Shown one piece after another: positions 49,674 through 59,007 of a DNA stretch of 64,000 nt (position 1 is the first letter of the stretch; each line of letters opens with the position of its first letter). Location of the stretch: NCBI GenBank assembly GCA_038496445.1, contig JALMLS010000541.1:62001-126000 (forward strand). The letters run 5' to 3'. The position numbers and the translations under genes are program-made. This DNA is from Trichosphaerium sp. ATCC 40318 (Eukaryota; Discosea; Flabellinia; Trichosidae). The notes under the pieces were generated by a model. That model saw only the letters and a list, made by a program, of their open reading frames with translations, had not been told where the DNA came from and made no database searches.

Positions 49674-51162
49674 CTACATATTACCAATATGCATTATTAT
49701 TGTGTTCTTTGAATTGGTAGAACGCATATGATTGTTAAGTAATCTAAGATCTTGATTTGTCAGTTGACTACAGTAAGAGACATCTATGAAATAAGCACCA
49801 GCAAGTGCTTTAATACCTTCAACACTAATATGTGTACATTCTATAAGCTCGATGGTATGAACTCCAGCCAGCGCCCTTATGCCTTCATCTGTGACTGAAG
49901 TGCTTTTAAGGTTAATTTCATGTACACCTCTCAATGCTATAATGCCTTTGTCCGTTACTGAAGTGCCACAAAGGTTAATGGTATGAACACCAGCAAGGAA
50001 TTTAATCCCGTTATCTGTTATTAGCTTACAATGAGATAGATTGATGGTATGAACTCCAGATAATGCTATGATGCCTTCATCTGTGACTGAAGTGCCCCTA
50101 AGGTTAATTTTATGTACACCTCTCAATGCTATAATGCCTTCGTCTGTTACTGAAGTACGAAATAGGTAAATGGTATGAACACCAGCAAGATATTTAATCC
50201 CGTTATCCGTTATTAGCGTACAAAGAGATAGATCGATGGTATGAACGCCAGCCAACGCTGTAATGCCTTCATCTGTAACTGGAGTGCCCCTAAGGTCAAT
50301 TTCATGTACACCTCTCAATGCTATAATGCCTTCGTCTGTTACTGAAGTACCACAAAGGTTAATGTTATACACACCTCTCAATGCTGAGATGCCTTTATCT
50401 GTCACTGAACTGAGACAAATGTTAATGGTATGAACGCCGGCAAGCAATTTGATCCCTTCATCTGTCACTGCAGTTTCAAACAGGTCAATTGTATGAACAC
50501 CAGCAAGTGGTTTAATCCCTTTGTCTGTTATTTTTCTACATCCACTGAGGTCAATTGAATGAACGCCAGCAAGCATTTTAATCCCCTCGTCTGTTACTCG
50601 CTTACAACGAGATAGATTGATGGTATGAACGCCAGACAATGCTCTGATGCTTTCATCCGCAACTGAAGTGCAGCTAAGGTTAATTTCATATACACCTCTC
50701 AATGCTGCTACATTTGCTATCTCAGTGTTGCTAAGGTCAATGGTATGAACACCAGCAAGGGATTCTATCCCTTCATCTGTTATTTCTTTACATTTATGAA
50801 GATCTATGGAGTGAACACCTGCAAGTTCAGACACAATCTCATCTGTATAAGAAAGTGTGCTTTGTTTAAATTTGCGACAACCATGTAAAAGTGAAAATAT
50901 ACTCTCATCACAAAGTGTGCTACACAAACCAATGACACTATTTTTCTTTATGCCCTCGTATTTTGATCTTTAACATATCTGAAATACTGGAAATATAAAC
51001 AGTTTCATATCCAACAACATGATGAATGATATCAGCCATTGAATTGCAAGACTGAGCAACAGAAAATTTTCTGTCTTGTCCTCTTGTATAACAAAGAATA
51101 TGTGAAAGAACCTCTGGAGGGAACTCAACAATATTAGGCGGTTTGTATGATGTAATTTGCAT
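49674..51162 (-). CDS. F-box protein with 17 GVH-type LRRs, one frameshift
   Basis: From ATG 51162, an F-box head (FPPEVLSHILCYTRGQDRKF, SVAQSCNSMADIIHHVVGYE) close to that of the 8115 gene. The frame breaks at an A-run (about 50937-50947), where one base too many leads to a stop. In the shifted frame 417 residues follow, with 17 repeats of about 23 residues (LAGVHTIDLSLCTLITDNG, LRGVHEINLKSTSVTDEG). A block of about four repeats is itself duplicated, with near-identical DNA in 49860-50350. A stop at 49674 ends the gene. The single homopolymer shift may be an assembly error, recent inactivation or an unseen intron. As an SCF adaptor it would have the largest binding surface of the set. Confidence 0.7.
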
Positions 51163-51177
51163 CCTATAATACTACTA

Positions 51178-51474
51178 TCAGTCCAAGTCAAGAGGGTAAT
51201 TTTTTTTCTTTGTATCCAAGTACCGTTTCTGCTTATCTTTTGGAGAATGTTCGTGACCTTCCTCACGGCGCATGACAATGGTATTATCTTCTGGTTGGTT
51301 TAACAGAATATCATCAAGTTGTTGTAAAAGGGATCTGTTCGCAATAGTTAACAAGCTTTCAAGTTGTTTTACTAGTATGTTGCGTTTTACTCCTGTGATC
51401 TTAAGAAACGCTTCTCCGCGGTAATTAGCATAGTATGTGAGTGCTTGTTGTACAGAAACGCCAGGAAAACTCAT
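51178..51474 (-). CDS. Small unrecognised protein
   Basis: Intronless, 98 residues, ATG 51474, ending 15 bp before the F-box/LRR start on the same strand. The N-terminal part (FPGVSVQQALTYYANYRGEA; ILVKQLESLLTIANRSLLQQ) is helical, the rest charged and Lys-rich (SPKDKQKRYLDTKKKNYPL). No membrane segment. The tight spacing leaves little room for a promoter of the next gene, but co-transcription is not shown. Not recognised. Confidence 0.45.
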   Translation of the reverse strand: MSFPGVSVQQALTYYANYRGEAFLKITGVKRNILVKQLESLLTIANRSLLQQLDDILLNQPEDNTIVMRREEGHEHSPKDKQKRYLDTKKKNYPLDLD

Positions 51475-52222
51475 GTTTGTTGAGATGAGATCAGAAACAC
51501 GTGCGAATATTTGAGATTAACCGATCTGGTACGATTGTAAGCAAAGCGCAGATAAGTCACTTCGGACATTAAGTAAACTGATAGTAACTTGTGAATTGTT
51601 GCATAATCCCACACGCTCGCTCTGCGCTCGAGCTATCTGTCAGGGACAGATGTGCCCTTTCCTCCCAAAAGATCGTTTCGCTGTCTTAGGTTGGTTGTTG
51701 GTAGGACATAGTCTAACAACAAGAAGTATTGTCGGGTTATTGAAAAACCAAGATTAATCTCCAGCACTATTGATCAACTATTAGAAGAACACATGGCACC
51801 AATGAATCGGTTTCCTTTACGAACAAACTGTCAATGAAGCACTTAACAAAAGTAGAGTAAGCTTGCAACCAACTAATACTGCTTTTTAGGTATGACTGTA
51901 CATCGCTTTCTGAGATGTATCTTTTCTGTTTATGTCGGTAGTATTGTTCTTGCAACAAAGAATCCGTCAACAAGAAGCATAGCAAGCCTTAACATGTACA
52001 AAACAAATAAATATAATCACATGTCTCCCTACGACCTCTAACTTTTATGGTCTTGGTGAGTAATAGTCGAGATGACATTGAATCAAAGTGATTTGTTAAG
52101 AGCAGTTGTGCTGGAGCACAGTCACAGATTCCCATCTCTTCTTTTTTTCCCACGTGATTTTAACCATGGTCGCGCCAGTTCTTTCGTCGGTTTTACTAAA
52201 ATAAGCTCTGCAACACGATTGA
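51475..52222. other. Intergenic region
   Basis: A 72-codon minus frame at 51767-51985 has no ATG at its start and no motif. A CCACGTGATT palindrome near 52150 lies shortly upstream of the next gene. Confidence 0.4.
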
Positions 52223-52816
52223 ATGAGTAATTCTTCTTGTTGTCTCATTCTACGCCTTCCACTGGAGCTACAGCTTGTAATAATCGACTGTGACCGTGAA
52301 GTTTATGTAAAGTGGCCTTGTTTATCAAAAAACACGGCTGTTACAACAAGGTTTGATTGCGACTTTAATAAACACGGGAAATGGATAAAACACGTCAAAA
52401 GAAAAAAAAACAGTACAGAACAGATGTACTGGAGGCATGGATTACGTCATGGGGAGTTTAAGAGGTGGTGTAGTAATGGTAAAATAGTGGCACATTGCCA
52501 TTACGTCAATGATAAGCCTGATGGAGAGCACAAATACTATTTTGGCAGCGGTCACTTGTTTAGGGTTTATCACTTTGTCAATGGTGTACGTGAAGGAGAA
52601 TACAAGAGATGGTATTCAAATGGAACACTATCAGAGCAGGGAAGTTATATTGAAGGTAAACTAGAAGGAGACTACAAGATTTGGTATGAGAATGGTCAAT
52701 TGTGGGAGTGCTTTACTTATGTGAACAATTCAAGAGAAGGAGAGTATAGTGAGTGGAATAAGAATGGTGTTTTGGTCAATCAATGTATCTATTCTAACAA
52801 TGTACGAACATCTTGA
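52223..52816 (+). CDS. F-box-like / YwqK (MORN-variant) repeat protein
   Basis: Intronless, 197 residues, ATG 52223. The head (LRLPLELQLVIIDCDREVYV, WPCLSKNTAVTTRF) matches that of the 29338-29880 gene: LP.E..L.I.D.....VY.KWP.L.K.TA.T.R. Then about six units of 22 residues: MYWRHGLRHGEFKRWCSNGK, HYVNDKPDGEHKYYFGSGHL, GEYKRWYSNGTLSEQGSYIE, GDYKIWYENGQLWECFTYVN. This is the intact counterpart of the decayed repeats at 28490-29085. The repeat type is widespread in bacteria and amoebal giant viruses. Confidence 0.78.
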   Translation: MSNSSCCLILRLPLELQLVIIDCDREVYVKWPCLSKNTAVTTRFDCDFNKHGKWIKHVKRKKNSTEQMYWRHGLRHGEFKRWCSNGKIVAHCHYVNDKPDGEHKYYFGSGHLFRVYHFVNGVREGEYKRWYSNGTLSEQGSYIEGKLEGDYKIWYENGQLWECFTYVNNSREGEYSEWNKNGVLVNQCIYSNNVRTS

Positions 52817-52890
52817 GGGTAATAATGAAGAAGTTGTTGGCTTTCTGGAATTATTGTTAAATCATAAATAAGGTCTGTAATGGTTTAGTC

Positions 52891-53160
52891 TTGGATTCAC
52901 CTAACTACAAATATTCTTTTCCATTATGTACTGTGACAAAGGCCTTTTACTCTCATACACTACTTAGTGTTAACACCACATTGCTATCAAATGTCAAATC
53001 ATTAAAACAGTTATGCACAAGTGGCCGCTTCTCTTTACTTTACTCGAGCTTCTTACAACTCTTGAACCCTTTTGAGAAACGTAAGCGAAAACAACTGGAA
53101 GATGTCATGTATGGTTCCACGTTTGAAACTAACAAAGCAATTTTTGACAATAACTGCTAA
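52891..53160 (+). CDS. Possible small hypothetical protein
   Basis: An 89-codon frame starting near 52891 with no recognised motif; basic stretch FEKRKRKQLEDVMYG near the C-terminus. It ends 54 bp before the convergent tectonin gene C. Could be chance. Confidence 0.25.
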   Translation: MDSPNYKYSFPLCTVTKAFYSHTLLSVNTTLLSNVKSLKQLCTSGRFSLLYSSFLQLLNPFEKRKRKQLEDVMYGSTFETNKAIFDNNC

Positions 53161-53213
53161 AGCACATGCAAAGATTGTATCAAACTATACATAATGTTTA
53201 ACAAACAGTTTAT

Positions 53214-54109
53214 TCACAATGGTGACGGTGAAGAATAAGGTCCCATATCAGTTGGTGGCCATGAAGGTGGTGGCTGTGTAGGTGGAGACGTTGTTGGCGT
53301 TACTGTAGTCGGCAACGTTGTTGGTATTTGTGTAGGTGCTGTAGGTGCTGTAGGTGGTGCACTCGTTGTACATTGATTATATAGTACGCCATTTGATACA
53401 AACCAAGGGAATTCCTCACCTTGGTTACAACTAACTTGAGAAACTGAGACAGATAACATACATGTGTTTCTTTCCTCAATTGCATACGAAGTTATGTGAC
53501 TCGGGTTTTGAGTGCTGTTAATTCTTGTGAGAGCTCCACTATCTCCTACGCCCCAAATAACATCATTGCAAACCGTTATACCTTTCGCTTCTAGCTTTGA
53601 TTTTACAAGCAACCACTTATCATTCTTCATAACATACAAGTCTCCACTATGCGTAAGACCATAAACTGTATTGCCAGTGTCAACAGCAACCTCAAGCATA
53701 GCTCGCTCTAAATTCTGAAAAAAGACAATGTCAGTATATTCCTAGAAGCACTATGTAGTAATAAATATAAAGCTTGACTTACCGTTATACCAAGTCTAGA
53801 GTAGACCTTGTCGTCAGTGCCTGTTCCAAAAACGTGCATGTTAGTACCAGGAGGTGATACAGCAATTGTGTCTAGCCCTCCAAACACTTTAAGCCAAGTT
53901 CCATCATCCTGTAACATATGTATTGTATGGTCGGTTGCTACCACCCATGTGTGAGTCGGAGAGGATGCCACATGTTTAACTCCGGCAATGGAAGCATAAG
54001 GGAAAGGGTGTCGAGTACAAGTTAACATTTTTATATCACGCGTAATGTAGCTTGATGCAAGTACAGCGAAACTGATGAAGCACAATAAAGCAAGGAAGAG
54101 GTGCTTCAT
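53214..54109 (-). CDS. Secreted tectonin-type protein, copy C, lacking exon 2
   Basis: Two exons: 54109 to about 53783 and about 53715-53214. Signal peptide MKHLFLALLCFISFAVLASS. Nearly identical to copy B in exon 1 and the start of the last exon (NTVYGLTHSGDLYVMKNDKW). The middle 45-codon exon of B (PQLPQG...NQWTY) is missing: one fused intron starts like B intron 1 and ends like B intron 2. The frame is kept, because the lost exon is flanked by phase-0 introns, so one propeller blade is gone. The C-terminus has a longer Pro/Thr-rich tail (TAPTQIPTTLPTTVTPTTSP...) than B, a likely O-glycosylated stalk. Confidence 0.75.
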
Positions 54110-54327
54110 GGTTGATAGTATGAAATGAATGATTGAAGTTGTATGTTCACAACCACTGTGATTCATTTTGTTGTATTGTTTCTCCTAAAACCACGTGGAC
54201 ATTAAAAGCATAAACAAGTCTAGCACCGCGTGTTTTATTCACCGGAGCGTTCCCTAATCTTTTTCTACGTTTTATGTGAAGTTTGTAGTTTTTACAAGAC
54301 TGTACTCCCAAACGAAGCTGGCTACTA

Positions 54328-54520
54328 TTTCAAGCGTTTGTAGTTTGTAATCTGCAAAAGTAGTATTTTGAAACCTCGGTAGTTTACATGATAATACTAT
54401 GGATTTGTTATACTTCTATCCATCTCCATACAAAGTTGTGTCTTTCAAGCATTTGTTGCAAGCTGCAAAAGTAGTATTTTGAAACCTCGGTAGTTTACAT
54501 GATAATACTATGGACTTGTT
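54328..54520. repeat. Tandem direct repeat, about 80-bp unit
   Basis: The tract containing GCAAAAGTAGTATTTTGAAA and TTTACATGATAATACTATGG occurs twice, at about 54328-54409 and 54442-54520. The corresponding region near copy B (24375-24445, inverted) has it once. It lies upstream of gene C. Confidence 0.7.
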
Positions 54521-54583
54521 TGAAGGCTATAATTCTGTTTCTCCAATCTAGAGAGCGAGCTTGCGAGCGTTCGTTTCCGTAAA

Positions 54584-54870
54584 TTAAGTGAAACTATGTT
54601 CCCGAGGATCCCTAAAAATTCCGGTTTATCCAAAATGATGCTAAAAGCACAATTAATCATGTAGTTTTAACTCCTAAATATTGAAGCTTGTGAAAGTGAG
54701 GTTAACTTCGGCTGCACTAAAAATCAAGATCACAAAACACTTGATAATTCTTGTATGTTTAGAACTCCCTATTAAGTACATACAATGCCACGGATGTATA
54801 TTTGGTTAGAGATGACACGTGAAACAATAGTATTTTTAGAGACTGATCGTGAAAACCATATTTCACTTAA
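54584..54870. mobile_element. MITE, copy 2 (diverged)
   Basis: 287 nt with imperfect terminal inverted repeats, TTAAGTGAAACT... and ...ATATTTCACTTAA. The inner right side (AGAGATGACACGTGAAACAA) matches the complement of the inner left side of copy 1, so it lies in the opposite orientation. No coding capacity. Confidence 0.6.
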
Positions 54871-55135
54871 TTTACCTAAACGTAATTTCTCGCCAATGAG
54901 CTTCTAAAATGAAACACTCATGATATTAAAACCTACAGTTTCCATCTGTCTGATGTCTAAAAATACCCTGTAGGATTTTTTATGAACACGAAAATACTAC
55001 AAACCCAATCGTCAATTACGTAGTATAACTTTTGGTAGTGCTGCCGTAATCACCGTGGCATTAGGAGTAAGAACTCCAAAAAAATGAATCACAACTTACT
55101 TCTCAACCAACAACATTTAATACATACCATCAACC

Positions 55136-56061
55136 ATGAAGCACCTCTTCCTCACTTTATTATGCTGCATCAGTTTCGCTGTACTCATATCAAGCTACAC
55201 CACACGTGATATGGAAATGCTTGCTTGTTCTAGAGTAAATTTCCCTAATCAGTCTGGAGTACGACACATTGCAAGATCTATACTTGGTACATATGTGGTA
55301 GCAAACGACTATTCAATACACCTGCTAAAAAACGATGGAACCTGGGTGATCATTCCCGGAGGTCTAAAAACAATTGCTGCATCATCTCTACATGTATTTG
55401 GAACAGGCACTGACAACAAAGTCTACCGAAGAGTTGGTGTAACGGTACATTGCACACTTTATGTTTTGTTACTCCATTCTTACTTTCTTCACCAGCCACA
55501 ACTACCAGAGGGTACTACTTGGGAATTGTTACCCGGAAAACTTCGCATGTTATCTGGAACTAATACTGGTGAAATATGGGGTGTCGGTACAAATTATGCT
55601 GTGTATCACTGGACCAGCCAATGGGCTCATGTAAGTCTACAAACAACGATAGAATATACTAACATTATTTTTAGATGGCAGGAGGCATGCTTGAGACCGC
55701 TGTTGACCCTGTAGGAAACGTCTTTGCTCTAAGCCAAAACAATGATTTGTACTATCGTCACATTGATGCTACAGGAGCTGGAACTTGGGTTGTTATAAAA
55801 TCAAAGCTTGAAGCACATGGGTTAAGTCTTTGTAATGGCGCTATTTGGGGAGTCGGAAATACTGGAGCCCTCACAAAAATTGACAGCGCTCTAAATCCAA
55901 CAAAGATAACTTCTTATGTAGTCAATGAAGGATGGTTGTGCTCACAGGTTAAACTCAATATCTCTCATGTTGCTTGTTTACAAGGTGAATCATTTCCTTG
56001 GATTGTTAACCAAGGCGTGATATACAATCGTTGTAGAATCAATCCAACAACATCACCGTGA
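55136..56061 (+). CDS. Secreted tectonin-type protein, copy D
   Basis: Three exons (55136-55443, about 55497-55630, about 55675-56061), phase-0 introns, ATG 55136. Signal peptide MKHLFLTLLCCISFAVLISS. Propeller-type units HVFGTGTDNKVYRRVG, IWGVGTNYAVYHWTSQW, NVFALSQNNDLYYRHID and IWGVGNTGALTKID. C-terminus with paired Cys (ACLQGESFPW...RC). Closest to copy A in sequence and in upstream flank (GGAGTAAGAACTCCAAA). Forms a divergent pair with copy C about 1 kb away. Confidence 0.77.
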
Positions 56062-56291
56062 ATCTTCTCACCTCTGTACAATTGTTTAACTATGTAATAA
56101 AACTGCATCCAGAGAAGACAGCCTTCACCTGTTTTGACTTTTTCTGAAGCCAAACTAGGCGAGGTACAATCTCCACGTAAAGTAAGGCTATGGTATCAAC
56201 CGTTTATTGAAGCTGCTATTTTGTACCAATAGGGACCAGAAAAATTTCACGAACTCAAATATCAGGATTTTCAGTATTTGTAACAACAACA

Positions 56292-56678
56292 ATGGAGAAC
56301 GCAATGAATGGAAGACTGAGAGACATAACGATCATTGGCATTATTCAAGGGCGGCTGGTAGTAGATTATAGAGGTATGTGTAGATTGTACGCATATGAGG
56401 GGAGCAACAGTAACGGTAGAATCCTCAACCAGTATCAAGACAGCAATTGGTCGATTTTGAACGGAAAATATGGAGACAGAGGATGTCAATGGGCCGAGTT
56501 CACAGTTCCTCTAAACCTACCTTGTACAATATTTGTAACAGGTGATACAATTCCACACAGTGGTAGAATTAATACAAGGAAACCAACAGTAGAAGCTTGG
56601 GCAAGAAAAAACTTAAACGCAAACGGACAAGTTCACATATTTTTTGTAATTATGCTGTTGAAATTAAAAAGGCTGTGA
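56292..56678 (+). CDS. Hypothetical protein, 128 residues
   Basis: Single frame from ATG 56292 (or Met 56304). Visible: a central RGMCRLYAYEGSNSNGRILN and CQWAEFTVPLNLPCTIFVTG, beta-rich in look, and a hydrophobic basic C-terminus (HIFFVIMLLKLKRL). No family recognised. It lies downstream of tectonin D on the same strand, with a 230-nt gap. Confidence 0.4.
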   Translation: MENAMNGRLRDITIIGIIQGRLVVDYRGMCRLYAYEGSNSNGRILNQYQDSNWSILNGKYGDRGCQWAEFTVPLNLPCTIFVTGDTIPHSGRINTRKPTVEAWARKNLNANGQVHIFFVIMLLKLKRL

Positions 56679-56827
56679 AACGAATAAAAGTGGCTACCAC
56701 ATTTAGGCAAGTTGTATTTTTTCTTGTTTTGATCTACTATTAGTAACCAAGTTAGATCAAGAGTCAACGCAAATTTGGTAAAGGGAAAACTAGAAGTTTA
56801 CATGATTGATTTTATTTAGTAGTACAT

Positions 56828-58626
56828 TTACACCATTGTACTCCAATTACGTAGTACAAGAACCCAAAACTTTTCAGGCGTCGGAATATAGGTGAAACAT
56901 TCCAATTGCTTGACATGTGAGTCTTTGATTATGGAGAATACCTTCACCTTTATTTTGTACAATGACCTAAACATTGTTTGGGCCAATTTCTGTTGAAACC
57001 ACCTGAAATTTATAAGACTCAACGTGATCAATGTAAAACATACCACTTGATTTGGCTGTTTAGATTTCTTCCTACGAAGTTGAGGAAATGTTGATATCAA
57101 TTGATGCTTGGGTGGCGTAAACACCGCCCAATAGAAAAACGCAACTAGAATCATCCCACCCAAAAGGTTACCAATAGAGGATGGAACTAAAGTTCGAAGT
57201 ATTAGTATAAATAAAGTTCGAAAAAAGAAGAACAAAAGAAGAACGTACTAATGTTCCAAACAAGAACTTTTCCCAGATTTGTTTGTCCCTTGTTTTCCAT
57301 TAAAGCAAGGAATAAATACCCTTATACAGTGTAAGAATATTATCAAATCCGTCATTATGCTGTAATGAAAGCACACGCACCCATATTTGCAGGAGAGTGA
57401 TTTGACCCCAAAGAAACAAACATTGTAATAGGTCCAAATACTGCAATAACTTTTGAAGTAAGGCTTCGTGCTGTTTGAGCCAGCAAGGCTGCGATACCCA
57501 CAAACCAATTTGCAACTATACCCGAAATCACCATTAGGAACCATCCTCCTACACCCTAAGTACAAACCACATAAGTACAAACAACAACGAACAATGGTTT
57601 TTGTGTACGTCTTTCTCATATTCCAATTTTTTAAAGGTAATGTCTTCCAATCGGTCTAATGAGTCCTTTGAAAAGGCCTTCATAGTCCACAGAATAAAGG
57701 CTACAAATAGAGCTCCTAGAACATTGCAAACATAAACCAAGCCCCAGAACCTCAAACACTTTAAAGAAAACCGTCTGTACTCTCTCCATCTGAAGAGCAT
57801 CACCACTGGCAGTACAATGTTTATCTGAAAATCTTGAGTTAGTCTCCGTCCTGTCAACAACATTGCATGTGCCGCAAAAAATATGAAAATCTTACCTCTG
57901 TAAATAAGGCTGATCCCGATAGTATAATCAAAGAGAACCCAAAAACGAAACCAAGGGACGTCAAGAGCCGTTTTGGTCCAGGTTCGTCTAGCATATATTT
58001 AGCAAAAAAAACAAAGTCAATCGTTTTTTGTACCTACGCCAGCTGATAATACAACTGATAACGCAGCACCAAAGGCAACATAGGCTCCACCAGCCAACGC
58101 TAATAAAATTTGCCTCCAAATCGGAGCATGCAAGAACTCCGATCCATGTAAAAGAAATTTGACAATAGCTTGACGTGGTGCACGTTTAATATCAGGTAAC
58201 AGAGCATAAGGCTCTGTTGTATTATTCTTAGTACCTTAAAAGCACGTGTTATTTATGAACATTGAAAATAAACGAGTTTTCGGGAATGGTACGAACGGGT
58301 TTTTAATGTTCCGTACTTGTTTTACCTCTGTCTAACTTTTTATTGATTAATTCTGTTAGAGTGTGTCTGTCGCCAACATTTTTTATACCAATGTCCTTTA
58401 AATCGCTTATACTCAACGCAAAGAGGTGTTTGCCACTAATTTTATGCTTTTTAAACTTGTTTGCGATGCCTTGGTTGAGTTCAGTTGAAATCCATCGTTC
58501 TACATCATCTACGCTCCACTTTTCGATATTCAAGGCTTCTTAGGTTAGTTTGGCAGTGTATGAAAGTCTTAAAGTACCATGCTTTGTATTTGTATTTAAA
58601 GGAAGCATTTCAACCTTGTTTTCCAT
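56828..58626 (-). CDS. SAM domain fused to formate/nitrite transporter (FNT) channel
   Basis: Exon 1 (ATG 58626, MENKVEMLPLN...) joins through a 39-nt intron to a SAM domain: IEKWSVDDVERWISTEL ... HLFALSISDLKDIGI ... RHTLTELINKKL. A further intron (after KKLDR, ending CTTTTAAG) keeps phase into GTKNNTTEPYALLPDIKRAP. The FNT channel follows: ILLALAGGAYVAFGAALSVV, LLTSLGFVFGFSLIILSGSA, VMLFRWREYRRF, NVLGALFVAFILW, SNHSPANMGACAF, IGNLLGGMILVAFFYWAVF. This is the six-helix, five-part FNT layout (asymmetric channel for formate, nitrite or lactate). A last 41-nt intron near 57003-57043 could end the protein at 56967; unspliced it ends at 56828. SAM domains oligomerise, so clustering of the pentameric channel is an inference. 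Confidence 0.75.
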
Positions 58627-59007
58627 AACCTACGCTCAGGTACTGTATCAAAGTTACGGAATTCACCTGTATCACTGCCTTAAGCACGAGAATTGACGTA
58701 TTCCTTGTCTTATTCAGTGAAGTCGCTCATTAAGCTCTATCATACCAATTTTGTGAGTCCTAGTACACCAAAAGATTAAAGAATGGTTCATTATACCCAC
58801 CAGTGGGAAATGCTACAGACGCAACATATTGGCATGGTCGGTTACAGTAAAAAGATAGGCTCTTGTTACTGCACACTGCGATGGCTATAGTACGGCATAC
58901 AAAACAGCTTCCCATACGCTCCTGTAGCTATAAAATGAACGCCTTGCTTAATGCCTGAAACAGGTTTTGTAGTTGTATATTATGTAAATGACAACAGAAA
59001 TTTCGTG
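58627..59007. other. Intergenic region
   Basis: About 380 nt between the FNT gene start and the amidase stop. Nothing recognised; presumably the FNT promoter and amidase 3' end. Confidence 0.4.
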
